Source: an uncultured Propionibacteriaceae bacterium
GTDB lineage: Bacteria > Actinomycetota > Actinomycetes > Propionibacteriales > Propionibacteriaceae
Reading direction: 5' to 3'
Assembly (NCBI GenBank): GCA_937965785.1
Contig: CALCKT010000043.1
Location: 62,001-126,000 of the forward strand
DNA: 64,000 nucleotides
Part shown: piece by piece, positions 50,757-59,726 of the stretch
How the letters are laid out: every line of letters starts with the position of its first letter
Numbering within the stretch: the first letter of the stretch is position 1
The notes under the pieces: generated by a model
Database searches by the model: none
The model's input: the letters and a program-made list of their open reading frames with translations, nothing else
Told to the model about the DNA's origin: nothing
Position numbers and translations under genes: made by a program

Positions 50757-52145
50757 ATGAACGCGTCGCATCTTGTCGCGGAGCAGAGATCCTACTTTGC
50801 TCGCGGAGACACCTTGGATATTAGCTTCCGAAGGCAGCAGCTGGAACAACTTTACTCCGCCGTTGACAGACGCTCCGATGACATTGCTGCTGCTCTCAGG
50901 AAGGACCTTGGGAAAGGGGCCTTCGAGGCGTACTCGACGGAGATCGGTTTCTCCTTGCGCAGTATTCGCAAAGCTGCTCGTAGCGTTGCTCGATGGAGCA
51001 GGCCTAGGCGTGCTGGGCAGTCGCTGTTCGTTTTCCCTTCCGTGAACAGAATCTATCGGGAACCATACGGTGTCACCTTGGTGATCGGCCCGTTCAATTA
51101 TCCCTTCCAGCTGGTCATTGAGCCGCTCATCGGGGCGATCGCGGGAGGGAATACGTGCATAGTCAAGCCCTCCGAACAGGCCCCGTACACCGCATCTGTC
51201 CTTTCCCAGCTGCTGGCTGAGACCTTTCCCCCGGAATATGTCGTTGCGGTGGAGGGCGGTAAGGAAGTGATAGCCGACCTGCTGGAGAACCAGTTTGACT
51301 ACATCTTCTTCACCGGTAGTGCCCAGGTCGGGAAGGTGATCGCCGAGGCCGCAGGGCGCAACCTGACTCCAGTGACGCTCGAACTCGGCGGCAAGGCTCC
51401 AGCCATCGTGGATCACACCGCGAATCTGCCAGCCGCTGCTCGCAAGATCGTCTGGGGGAAGTTCCTGAACGCCGGCCAGAACTGCGGAGCACCGGACTAC
51501 GTCTTGGTCGAGGACGCGGTTCATGACGAGCTTGTTGAGCAACTGCGTCGAGCGATAGCACAGTTCTATGGCAACGATCCCTCGACTTGTCCCGATTATG
51601 GCCGCATCGCGACCTCGGTTCACTGGGATCGGCTTGATAGCCTACTGATGTCCGTGAGGAGCAAGATAGTGCACGGGGGTGTGTCCAACAGGGATGAGCT
51701 GTATATCGCTCCGACCATCCTTGACCACGTGGACTGGGGGGATCAGGTGATGGAAGGCGAGATCTTTGGTCCGATTCTGCCAGTCCTCAGCTACCAGCGC
51801 TCCGAATTCCAGCATGATGTGATCGATGCTGTCAATAGGGGCGAGAAACCGTTGGCGCTGTACATCTTCGCCTCCGATCGTTCGTTGATTCGTCAGATTC
51901 TTCGCCGGATTTCTTTCGGCGGAGGATGCGTCAACGACACCATCATGCAGTTCTCGCACCCCGGCCTACCGTTCGGTGGCGTGGGGAACTCCGGTATGGG
52001 GGCGTACCATGGGCGCCACAGCTTCGACACGTTCACGCATGCGAAGTCAGTGTTGTCTCACCTGCCCAGACAGGAAATGCCGCTGGTCTACCCGCCCCAA
52101 GGCGATGGCTATAAGACACGCATCGTCAAGCGGCTGCTGAGATGA
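50757..52145 (+). CDS. Aldehyde dehydrogenase (ALDH3-like)
   Basis: This 462-residue NAD(P)-dependent aldehyde dehydrogenase has IGPFNYPFQLVIEPLIGAIA, GSAQVGKVIAEAAGRNLTPV, the catalytic Glu in VTLELGGKAPAI and the catalytic Cys in FLNAGQNCGAPDYVLVE. The short length and the C-terminus LPFGGVGNSGMGAYHGRHSF are class-3-like. ATG 50757 with GGAG upstream is chosen. Codon use is less GC-biased than in neighbours, and the gene lies between a gene-poor low-GC stretch and an IS3-derived chimera, so transfer is likely. The substrate is unknown. Confidence 0.9.
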   Translation: MNASHLVAEQRSYFARGDTLDISFRRQQLEQLYSAVDRRSDDIAAALRKDLGKGAFEAYSTEIGFSLRSIRKAARSVARWSRPRRAGQSLFVFPSVNRIYREPYGVTLVIGPFNYPFQLVIEPLIGAIAGGNTCIVKPSEQAPYTASVLSQLLAETFPPEYVVAVEGGKEVIADLLENQFDYIFFTGSAQVGKVIAEAAGRNLTPVTLELGGKAPAIVDHTANLPAAARKIVWGKFLNAGQNCGAPDYVLVEDAVHDELVEQLRRAIAQFYGNDPSTCPDYGRIATSVHWDRLDSLLMSVRSKIVHGGVSNRDELYIAPTILDHVDWGDQVMEGEIFGPILPVLSYQRSEFQHDVIDAVNRGEKPLALYIFASDRSLIRQILRRISFGGGCVNDTIMQFSHPGLPFGGVGNSGMGAYHGRHSFDTFTHAKSVLSHLPRQEMPLVYPPQGDGYKTRIVKRLLR

Positions 52146-52282
52146 TCTCTTGGTGGCCGAGCCGTGGTGGGCAGCACTCCACGCGGGGTCGACCTGCATT
52201 TTGGTGATGGCCAAGGTAAGCCGCCACCGAATATTGAATCGGCCTGGGTTTCGTTCTGTTCTTGAAGTAAGGACGGTCCACG

Positions 52283-52936
52283 ATGAACCAGAAGTGCTCT
52301 CCCGAGATGCGTGAGCGTGTGCTGTGGATGCTTGACCAGGTCCGAGCCTCTGGTGAGCATCCGAACCTGATGACCGCGGTCCGACGCGTCGCGGGCCTGC
52401 TTGGTGTGAGTCCGGAGACGCTGCGCGTGTGGCATCGCCGCCGCGAGGTCGATACCGGGCAACGTCCCGGCGTCCCGACCGAGATGATCCGTTTCCTCGA
52501 CGAACATCGAGAGTGGTTTGGGGTCGAGTTCCTGTGCCGCGTCCTAGAGGATGTGGTGCCGGTGGAGTCCTTCGCCGCCGAGGATGTCGGGGAGTACGCG
52601 GGCCGGGTCTACGACTATCACCTGGAACATCCGGAGCTTGAACGTCTGCTGCGCTGGGAAGGGCTCGCCTTCGACGCGGGGAACCCCGACGACGAGCGGC
52701 GACTGGGGCTGTACAGGGACAAGACGGCCGCCGTCGAGGCAGGGCAGCGGGCAGGCGGCGTCACCGAGGAGATCGATGCGGATCACATGATCTTCCTGAT
52801 TCTGTCGCTCGCTGGGTGGTGGCCCTCCGTGCCGCAGGTGGCCCGCATGCTGACCGGCCCCGACACCGAGGCGGAGCGTGCCAGACGTAGGGAATCGGTG
52901 GTGCGGGCGGCCCGCCGGATCGCCCGGCCGGATTGA
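52283..52936 (+). CDS. Chimeric ORF: IS3 OrfA HTH + OrfB N-terminus + TetR C-terminal domain
   Basis: This is a 217-residue intact reading frame. Residues 1-67 (CSPEMRERVLWMLDQVRASG, LLGVSPETLRVWHRRREVDT, GQRPGVPTE) match IS3-family OrfA, including its HTH. Residues 68-87 (MIRFLDEHREWFGVEFLCRV) match the beginning of IS3 OrfB. From about residue 88 (DVGEYAGRVYDYHLEHPELE, RLLRWEGLAF, MIFLILSLAGWWPSVPQVAR) it matches the ligand-binding C-terminal domain of TetR regulators. The TetR HTH is absent. It could be a functional new regulator or a decaying fusion product. Confidence 0.7.
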   Translation: MNQKCSPEMRERVLWMLDQVRASGEHPNLMTAVRRVAGLLGVSPETLRVWHRRREVDTGQRPGVPTEMIRFLDEHREWFGVEFLCRVLEDVVPVESFAAEDVGEYAGRVYDYHLEHPELERLLRWEGLAFDAGNPDDERRLGLYRDKTAAVEAGQRAGGVTEEIDADHMIFLILSLAGWWPSVPQVARMLTGPDTEAERARRRESVVRAARRIARPD

Positions 52937-53016
52937 TCCCGTATGTCGGCCATCAGCGCCTTCACGAAGGTGTGTCCCACGCCCGCCGGATCGCCCGGCC
53001 GGATTGATCCCGTATG
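52910..53016. repeat. 36-bp direct repeat spaced 71 bp
   Basis: An identical 36-bp stretch (GCCCGCCGGATCGCCC... to ...CCCGTATG) occurs at 52910-52945 and 52981-53016. The first copy spans the stop codon of the TetR chimera; the second lies in front of the helicase-like gene. The intervening 35 bp are unique. It looks like a small tandem duplication. Confidence 0.85.
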
Positions 53017-53062
53017 CCGTCGGGCAGAAAGCCGAGTGCGTTTGACTAAACGGGACGGCAAG

Positions 53063-55738
53063 ATGGTGGGCATGCCGGGCCTTCTTGATGACGAGCGCCG
53101 CCGGATCCTCGCGTTCTGGCGGCTGCTGGAGTTTTTCAGCCCGCAGTCGATGCCCAGGCCGACATCCCTGGCCGATGGGTCCGGGAACGAACAGGTGATC
53201 GATTGGAAACCATCCAGTCCGCTGCCGTGGGAAACCCTCTCCTCCTCAAGGGGTAGGGGCCCCGGGGCCTGGCGACATCTCGTCTTCCTGGGCGTGTACC
53301 GGTTCAAGGACACCTACGACTGGCTCCGCAAGATCTCGGGGGACGGCTCCGGCCGCGCCGAGCGGCCCGCGGGCAGGGGCGCCTGCGTCGGTCTTGTGCT
53401 GGACGAGGACGGGCGGATCATCCCGGACTCCGCGGTGCTGTCGTCATCGCTCTGGGCCGTCGGGAGAATCGCCCACGGGCAGCTCCCAGGGGCCGAATGG
53501 GTCGACGAGTTCGGTGCCGCGCAGGCCCGGCTGGGGGAGAGCATAAGCTCCTTTGAACGGGCCAGGCGGGCGAGTATCGAGGGGGAACTGCCGCCGCCCC
53601 AGGACGCCGACTCCCTGCGGGAACTGCTGCGCATCGTCCAGAAAACCTGGGGTATTGAGGGCGTCCGCGATCTGTCCATGGACCGGATCATCGTGAGAAG
53701 CCAGTGGGTGGACGACCGGCGCAGCGAGGAAAACCCGGACCCCGACTTCCTGAACAGCTGTTTCCGCACGGAACTGGACGCCGTGATCGCGGAACTGGAG
53801 GCCGACGAGCGGCTGGGAGCCGCGCTGAGCGCCTACCTGACCCGTGACGACGAACTCGACGAGACCGGGCGGGTGGACATCGCCGATCATCCCGATGCGC
53901 TGGATGCCCTGACCCTTCCGGAACGGCTTCCCGCCGGACGCTGGCCCCGCGACCCGGAGCAGTCGCCGACCCTGAGGCAGCAGTTCGTGACGAACCGCGC
54001 CCTGGACGACCTGGCGCCCGGACAGGGACTCATGGGCATCAATGCGGCACCCGGTGAGGGCGGAACCGTCGTGCTGCGCGACATCCTGGCCGGCAACATC
54101 GTCGAACGCGCCCGGCGCCTGGCGTCGCTGTCGCACCCGATGGAGGCGTTCACCGCTGAGGAACACAGCTGGAAGGACGCCAAGGGATTCCAACGCGTGG
54201 TCCTGCAGCTGCGTGAGGAGTTCTGCGGATTCGAGACGGTGGTGATCTCCGAAAACGACAAGACCGCCGCGGGATTCGCCGCGGAACTCACGGGCCGGGA
54301 GGCCTTGGGGCGGCCGTGGCGGGAATCGGCGAATTATTTCGCCGACATAGCGACCGCGATCCGTGGCGGGGAAAAACCCTGTGAGGTCCAAGGGCCCGGG
54401 GGAGCCTGGGGAATGGTCGCGGCCTGGCTGGGGAACAGGAAAACCCGGGAGGCGTTCAGATCCGAGTACTGGTTCGACAAACCGGGCCCCGGCGACGGGG
54501 AGGCCGGTTGCGTCAGGATGCTCGGCAGATTACGGGACTGGCGCGACGGCAAGGCCTCCCACCAGAGCTGGTGGCTGGCCAAGCACAACTTCCACCAGGC
54601 CGAGAAGAAGGTGAAACGCCTGACCCGTGCGATGGCCGATGCCCGCGACGCGATGCTGAACCACCAAGAACTCGTGGAACGCGAACACCTTCTGCGGAAA
54701 CGCATCCCGGAGGTGGCGAAGGAACTCGCCGCAGTCGAATCCGAGCTGACGGCCAACGCCGAGGCGAAGGAACAGGCCGAACGAAGGGTCTCGGAAACCA
54801 CCACCGAGCACTACAGGACGCTCGCCTTCAAACCCGGGGCGACCGAGTTCGTGCTCACCCTCGGCAGCTCCGCCCGGGAGTGGCGGAAGCAGCGTGACGT
54901 GGCGGCAGTCGAACTTCAGGAGGCGGAGCAGGAGTACCAGCGCAGACTCGAACGCGGCGAGGAAATCCGGGCCCGTTTCGAGAAACTGCGGATGGAGCAG
55001 GTCGAGATGGGGCCGGAGCTGGAGGGCATCGGGGCCGAACTGGATCAGCTGCGCCGCGAGATCAAGAAGAACCGGAGACGACTCGGCGAGAACTACCCCG
55101 ACGAAGAATGGGTGGGCCAGAGGCGCGAACTCAACGCCCCGTGGCTGGAGGCCGAACTGGAAACCGCCCGCTCCGAACTCTTCCTGGCCGCGATGCGGCT
55201 CCACGAGGACTTCTTGTCCGGGACCGCCGTTCGCATGGTGGGTGCGTTGGGGACCGCCGTCGATGTCGTCGCCGGGAGGGTCCCGGAGAACCTGGAACCC
55301 GAGAAGATACGGGCCGCCTGGCAGCTCTTCTTCCTGGCGGTCCCGGTGGTCGCCACCACCCGTGAGGCGTTCGCGGAGATGTTCGGCGAGTTCGGTCCGG
55401 AAGGTCTCGGGTGGGTGATCGTCGAGCGGGCCGACCGGGTCGCCCCGCAACGTGTGCTGAAAGCCCTCCGGGCCGCCCGACGGGCGATCACCATCGGGGA
55501 ATCGGCCAGGTCCCGGACGGTCACGCTCCCGGGCAGGGTGTTGGCCAAGATGGCCGACGCCTGCGGGATTTCGGCCACCTGGGTGCCGCCCCGGGCCTCG
55601 GCCCAGACCCTGCCGGACCGGGTCGCCAGGTTCGGCACCCTTCAGAGCCGGGGCGAGGGTGAGGAGGAAAAGAGGTGGGTGAGCGTTCCGCTCGCCCACC
55701 TTCCTGCCGGGACCCGGAATGACGGGACAGCGAATTAG
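53063..55738 (+). CDS. Degenerate, truncated SF1 helicase-like protein
   Basis: This protein of about 891 residues opens with LLDDERRRILAFWRLLEFFSPQ, as in a group of large actinobacterial AAA/SF1 (Upf1-like) helicases. The Walker A position reads INAAPGEGGTVVLRDILAGN (about 325) where active relatives have NGPPGTGKTTLLRD, so the catalytic Lys is lost. A long coiled coil spans about 510-680. Walker B reads GWVIVERADRVAPQ (about 784) instead of a DEAG/DEAQ form, and motif III GDPxQ is GESAR. The frame ends where helicase domain 2 should begin. ATG 53063 is chosen; an in-frame ATG at 52943 lies in duplicated DNA. Confidence 0.65.
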   Translation: MVGMPGLLDDERRRILAFWRLLEFFSPQSMPRPTSLADGSGNEQVIDWKPSSPLPWETLSSSRGRGPGAWRHLVFLGVYRFKDTYDWLRKISGDGSGRAERPAGRGACVGLVLDEDGRIIPDSAVLSSSLWAVGRIAHGQLPGAEWVDEFGAAQARLGESISSFERARRASIEGELPPPQDADSLRELLRIVQKTWGIEGVRDLSMDRIIVRSQWVDDRRSEENPDPDFLNSCFRTELDAVIAELEADERLGAALSAYLTRDDELDETGRVDIADHPDALDALTLPERLPAGRWPRDPEQSPTLRQQFVTNRALDDLAPGQGLMGINAAPGEGGTVVLRDILAGNIVERARRLASLSHPMEAFTAEEHSWKDAKGFQRVVLQLREEFCGFETVVISENDKTAAGFAAELTGREALGRPWRESANYFADIATAIRGGEKPCEVQGPGGAWGMVAAWLGNRKTREAFRSEYWFDKPGPGDGEAGCVRMLGRLRDWRDGKASHQSWWLAKHNFHQAEKKVKRLTRAMADARDAMLNHQELVEREHLLRKRIPEVAKELAAVESELTANAEAKEQAERRVSETTTEHYRTLAFKPGATEFVLTLGSSAREWRKQRDVAAVELQEAEQEYQRRLERGEEIRARFEKLRMEQVEMGPELEGIGAELDQLRREIKKNRRRLGENYPDEEWVGQRRELNAPWLEAELETARSELFLAAMRLHEDFLSGTAVRMVGALGTAVDVVAGRVPENLEPEKIRAAWQLFFLAVPVVATTREAFAEMFGEFGPEGLGWVIVERADRVAPQRVLKALRAARRAITIGESARSRTVTLPGRVLAKMADACGISATWVPPRASAQTLPDRVARFGTLQSRGEGEEEKRWVSVPLAHLPAGTRNDGTAN

Positions 55739-55748
55739 GATTACCTAA
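55735..55748. promoter_or_regulatory. Iron-box-like inverted repeat (DtxR/IdeR type)
   Basis: TTAGG-n4-CCTAA is a perfect inverted repeat 21 bp before the start of the ABM monooxygenase gene, overlapping the stop codon of the helicase-like gene. It resembles the core of DtxR/IdeR operators (TTAGGTTAG...CTAACCTAA). Confidence 0.6.
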
Positions 55749-55769
55749 CCGATAGTCCAGGAGGATGCC

Positions 55770-56063
55770 ATGACGTTTGTGAACATCACCGCCCTGAAGA
55801 TTCCCGAGGGGGCGGGACCGGAGGTTGAGAAACGATTCGCCGCCCGCAGGCGCTCGGTGGATGCGGCCGAGGGGTTCGAGGGTTTCGAGTTGTTGCGCCC
55901 CCGGTTCGGTGAGGACCGTTACTTCGTCGTCACCCGCTGGGACACCCGCGAACACTACGACGCCTGGGTGGCCGGCCGTGACACGAGCGCCCACGCCGAT
56001 GACGAACGCCGCGGAATGTCCATCGAGCTGTTGGGATTCGAGGTCGTCCAGCACGACGAGTAG
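55770..56063 (+). CDS. ABM-family monooxygenase, possible heme-degrading enzyme
   Basis: This 97-residue single ABM domain has MTFVNITALKIPEGAGPEVE, FAARRRSVDAAEGFEGFELL and YFVVTRWDTREHYDAWV, like the IsdG/HmoB/MhuD group of small heme-degrading monooxygenases. The start ATG 55770 is preceded by AGGAGGA. The upstream iron box supports a role in heme-iron recovery (inference). No heme importer is in the window. Confidence 0.82.
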   Translation: MTFVNITALKIPEGAGPEVEKRFAARRRSVDAAEGFEGFELLRPRFGEDRYFVVTRWDTREHYDAWVAGRDTSAHADDERRGMSIELLGFEVVQHDE

Positions 56064-56211
56064 AACGAGCGGATCGCGACGGCCGCTCAGGTGTCGGTGA
56101 TGGTGCAGGTGCGCGTGCCACCGGTGCACCCGGTGCCGTCGGGCGCGCAGTTCCTGACCGGCATGGTCGTTGTTCCCGGGGCGTGACCGGGTCCGGGGAA
56201 GAGCGAAACCC

Positions 56212-58023
56212 TCAGTCCATCTCGAAGGTCTCGCCCCGGTGGGGGAAGGGCAGGCGGTGCCCTTTGGGCAGCAGGAAGGCGTGCTCGCGGGTGATGGACA
56301 ACGGGTCGCAGTAGCCGTCGGTGATGACAAGCAGCGGGCCGTCCTTCGGGAAGTCCGGGGCACTCTCCAGCAGGTGAACGCCCGGCTGCAGCACCGTCCC
56401 GCCGCGCCCCCTGACCTGCACACGACCCGCGATGTCCCCGGGCGGCATGTATCCCAGGTCGTAGGGGGCGGCGTCACAGCACACCACCCGCACGGCCGGG
56501 ACCTCCTTGGCCTCGGCATAGCTGGCGATGGCCCCGAGCGCCTTGGCGAGGGTGTGACGATCCATGGACCCCGACGTGTCGAGGACGACCCCGAAGGTGC
56601 GGCCGTCGCGCTGCCGCGGGTCGGGGGCGATGTGCGGGCGGGGAATGTCGGGGGTGCTGGCCTGGCGGCGGCTCAGCCGCGTCCAAACCCGATGGGTCTC
56701 GACCGGCGGGAAGTGGTTGTCGAACCAACGGGCCAGTTTCACCTCCCACGGGATGGGCGGTTGCAGGACCGCATTGATCTCCTCCAACAGGCCCGCGGGT
56801 ATCAGGCCTCTGTGTTGCTGCTGGTGCAGCAACAGACCCTTGCCGAGCTGCTCCCGGCAGAAATCGTCCAGGTCGGTGCAGGAAATCCCGTTCGGATTCA
56901 GCCGGCGGGTCAGCATGTCGCCCTGCCCACCCGCGAAGGAACAGAGTTTCCGCAGCCTCCGGATGTCGTTGGCGATGCGATCGTAGACCTCCTCCGCCGA
57001 CATGCCCCGCAGCGCCGGGTCGTACAGCAGACCAATGGCCGGGGCCGTGCCGACCTGCATCTGGATCAGCCAATCGTTGATGACGAAATCGCAGGCGGCG
57101 TTCCACAGGCCGTGGTCGCGTCCCCGGGAACGTGATCTGTGCCGCAGGGCGACGTGCAAAACCTCGTGGGCGAGAACGAAACGCTTCTCCTGCTCGTTCA
57201 GCCCGGCGGCGGGATTCAGGTAGATGGTGCGCAGGTCTTCATCGACGGCGGCGACGGAGATTTTCTCGCGATGGCAGACCTCCGCCTTCTCCACGATCTC
57301 GAACGTCGCCACCATGCTGCCGAGAAGGGGAAAACTGCTGATGAACCAGTCGCGTGCGCGGCGGGTCGTGGCGCTCAGCGAGTCCGGGTGATCAACCGGT
57401 TTCGCGTCGAATTCGTCGCGCAGCCCGGCGGCCATCTCCATGGACTGTGTGACGGATTCGGCGATCCCGATCGCGAACTGTTCTGGCCAGGACCAGTTCT
57501 GGTAGTGGGGCTCCGGACCCCACTTGCCGGGGTTTTCCATCGTCGGGCGACATGGTCCCGGCAGTCGTAGGGCCATCGCCCACGAGGGAATTCCCTCCTC
57601 GCAGAACTGGCGGTACCAGCGTTCCTCGTTCCACTGCGGCAACCCGCCCGGAAGTGTCATCTCCACCGGAGGGCGACCCAACGCGAGACTCTGCACGAAA
57701 CGAGCGGTGACCACGTCACAGGCCGCGCTCCACGCATCCCAGTCGCCGTGGTCGCGTTTCCACAGCTCCATGGCGTACAGCAGCAGGGCGCGGGCCCTCA
57801 CGTACACCCATTCCTCGGGCAGGGCGAGCCGCTTCGGGTGGAGGTGGACCAGGTCGTCACGAAACACCACCGACCAGCCGTCACCGGGACAGGCGGAACG
57901 GTCGTCGTACACCCAGGCCACATGTCCTGAGAGCCGACTGAACACGGGATGCTGTCGCAGCAGCTCGCCACCCTCCCAGTGGGCTTCGGCGGCCGGATTC
58001 GGCCTCGACCTCGCACGGCTCAC
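56212..58023 (-). CDS. DUF2201/VWA-like protein with metallopeptidase motif
   Basis: This 603-residue protein has an N-terminal DUF2201_N region with a zincin motif, RFVLAHEVLHVALRHRSR (HExxH at about 285), and a C-terminal VWA-like domain with the MIDAS sequence VVLDTSGSMDRHTLAKALG (about 480) and LLVITDGYCDP. The family partners MoxR-type AAA ATPases in RavA-ViaA-like chaperone pairs. The GTG 58023 start overlaps the stop of the upstream ATPase gene by 4 bp (GTGA), so they are translationally coupled. Confidence 0.88.
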   Translation of the reverse strand: MSRARSRPNPAAEAHWEGGELLRQHPVFSRLSGHVAWVYDDRSACPGDGWSVVFRDDLVHLHPKRLALPEEWVYVRARALLLYAMELWKRDHGDWDAWSAACDVVTARFVQSLALGRPPVEMTLPGGLPQWNEERWYRQFCEEGIPSWAMALRLPGPCRPTMENPGKWGPEPHYQNWSWPEQFAIGIAESVTQSMEMAAGLRDEFDAKPVDHPDSLSATTRRARDWFISSFPLLGSMVATFEIVEKAEVCHREKISVAAVDEDLRTIYLNPAAGLNEQEKRFVLAHEVLHVALRHRSRSRGRDHGLWNAACDFVINDWLIQMQVGTAPAIGLLYDPALRGMSAEEVYDRIANDIRRLRKLCSFAGGQGDMLTRRLNPNGISCTDLDDFCREQLGKGLLLHQQQHRGLIPAGLLEEINAVLQPPIPWEVKLARWFDNHFPPVETHRVWTRLSRRQASTPDIPRPHIAPDPRQRDGRTFGVVLDTSGSMDRHTLAKALGAIASYAEAKEVPAVRVVCCDAAPYDLGYMPPGDIAGRVQVRGRGGTVLQPGVHLLESAPDFPKDGPLLVITDGYCDPLSITREHAFLLPKGHRLPFPHRGETFEMD

Positions 58024-59078
58024 GGTGTGCGGCGTTCCACGAGTCGGGGCAGGTCACGGACCACCTCCACCATGTACCAGGCGGGCAGGGTCTCTCCGTT
58101 CTCCTCCGCGACGACGACCTGCGCCATTTCCAGGCTGATCTGCGCCAGGTTCTTGAGCATCGCCTTGGAGGTGTGCACCAGGTGTTGGGTATCACCGGTG
58201 CTGCGGTTCTTCTCCGGAGGCAGCTGCTTCAGCAGTCGCGCCCGGAAGGCCTGCGCCAGGAAGTACAGCAGGTCGCGGTCCGCGGGGTCGGCGGGCCAGC
58301 GGGCGTCGCCCTTGAGGATGGCGTCGAGGCGGTGCCGGTCGGCGGCCAGTTTCCCGAACGCCTTGAACTGTGCGGCGTGCCTCGGGGTCAGGCAACCACT
58401 GGCGATGACCTCCACCATGTGCGCCGGGACATCACCGGGGAAATTGTGCAACGCGTCGCTGAGCATGTGCCACGACCGAGGGGTGGAGAACGGTTCTTCG
58501 TGGCGCGGCGGTTGGCTCCACAGATGGTCAGGGCGTTGCGTCAGGTAGTCGATCACCAGCGGATGCAGCCCGGCTTCCGTGGCCCACGCCAGCCATTGAC
58601 TGGCAGAGACCCGCATGTGGACGTGGATCATGCGGTTCAGAAGCGCCGACGACATGGGTTTGACGATGGCCGAGTCCTGCGCCCGGTTACCGGCCCCGAT
58701 GACGATGGATCCCTCGGGTAGCTCGTACTCGCCGACACGACGGTCGTGAATGAGACTGTAGAAAGCCTTCTGGACGTCCTGTGAACAGGCGTTGAGTTCA
58801 TCCAGGAACAGGCAGTACGGTTCTTCGCGGGCGATCATGGCGGGTGGGCGGAACCGGGTGATGCCGTCGGTGATCTGCGGCACACCGATGAGATCCTCAG
58901 GGGCCAGTTGACTGCCCAGCAGCGACACACATTCCAGGCCGACGCTCGCCGCGAACTTCTCGACCAGGGCGGATTTGCCGATACCCGGCGGACCCCAGAT
59001 GAACACGGGGCGCACGGTCGCCACGTTTAGGAGGAAATCACTCAGTTCCTCGGGAGTGAGGGAGGTTGCGGTCTGCAT
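58020..59078 (-). CDS. MoxR-type AAA+ ATPase
   Basis: This 352-residue AAA+ protein has Walker A VFIWGPPGIGKSALVEKFA (about 29-37), Walker B YCLFLDELNACSQDVQKAF (about 88), sensor 1 in IVIGAGNRAQDSAIVKPMS and the arginine finger in SSALLNRMIHVHM. ATG 59078 (MQTATSLTPEELSDFLL) is chosen; the in-frame extension to 59186 is proline/histidine-rich without homology. It works with the coupled VWA protein, probably to remodel or load metal into an unknown target. Confidence 0.9.
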   Translation of the reverse strand: MQTATSLTPEELSDFLLNVATVRPVFIWGPPGIGKSALVEKFAASVGLECVSLLGSQLAPEDLIGVPQITDGITRFRPPAMIAREEPYCLFLDELNACSQDVQKAFYSLIHDRRVGEYELPEGSIVIGAGNRAQDSAIVKPMSSALLNRMIHVHMRVSASQWLAWATEAGLHPLVIDYLTQRPDHLWSQPPRHEEPFSTPRSWHMLSDALHNFPGDVPAHMVEVIASGCLTPRHAAQFKAFGKLAADRHRLDAILKGDARWPADPADRDLLYFLAQAFRARLLKQLPPEKNRSTGDTQHLVHTSKAMLKNLAQISLEMAQVVVAEENGETLPAWYMVEVVRDLPRLVERRTP

Positions 59079-59272
59079 GCGGGCTTTCTGGGACTTTGAC
59101 GCCCGATGCTGCTGATGCACCGGACTTGCGATGGGGCCGGTATGTTCCCATGGGCCGCGCTCCGGTGTCCACTTCAGGACTGTCACCGATTGCTGTGAAT
59201 CCGCGGAACGTCACATTTCCGTAAGGATTTCTTCCTGTTCCCCGTCATCCCGACGGCGGAAGACTCCCCGGT

Positions 59273-59722
59273 ATGAAGAAATACCTCCTGCCCCTGGCCC
59301 TGTCAGCCGTCATCGTGCTCGGCGGCTGCTCCCAAGCGAACTCGTCCCCCGATGCCATGTCTTCCGCGAAGTCTCCCTCCTCGGCCATGTCGCACGGTGA
59401 TGCGGCGTCCCAGTCCTACATCACCTACGACCAGTACCAGGCCTCCAAGGACAAGTACGCCGACTCGAAAGTAGTGCTGTTCTTCAACGCCAAGTGGTGC
59501 CCCGACTGCCGGGCCATCAACGAGGCGCTGACCTCCGATCCCGGGAAGATCCCCGCGAAGACCACCGTGGTGAGCGTCGACTACGACCAGCACACCGATC
59601 TGCGGCAACGCTACGGGGTGACGACGCAACACACCTTCGTGCAGATAGACACCAACGGCGAGAAGACACGCCAATGGGTCAGCACTTCGGTGGATGCCCT
59701 GCTCAAGGAACTCCAGGGCTGA
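59273..59722 (+). CDS. Lipoprotein thioredoxin-like protein
   Basis: This 149-residue protein has a lipoprotein signal peptide (MKKYLLPLALSAVIVLGGCS, Cys19), a Ser/Met/Ala-rich linker and a thioredoxin-like domain with the active site FFNAKWCPDCRAINEAL (CPDC). YGVTTQHTFVQID carries the region of the cis-Pro loop (Thr-Gln-His, without an obvious Pro). It is membrane-anchored outside the cell. Its stop is 4 bp before dipZ, so the pair likely forms an extracytoplasmic thiol relay. Confidence 0.9.
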   Translation: MKKYLLPLALSAVIVLGGCSQANSSPDAMSSAKSPSSAMSHGDAASQSYITYDQYQASKDKYADSKVVLFFNAKWCPDCRAINEALTSDPGKIPAKTTVVSVDYDQHTDLRQRYGVTTQHTFVQIDTNGEKTRQWVSTSVDALLKELQG

Positions 59723-59726
59723 GTTC

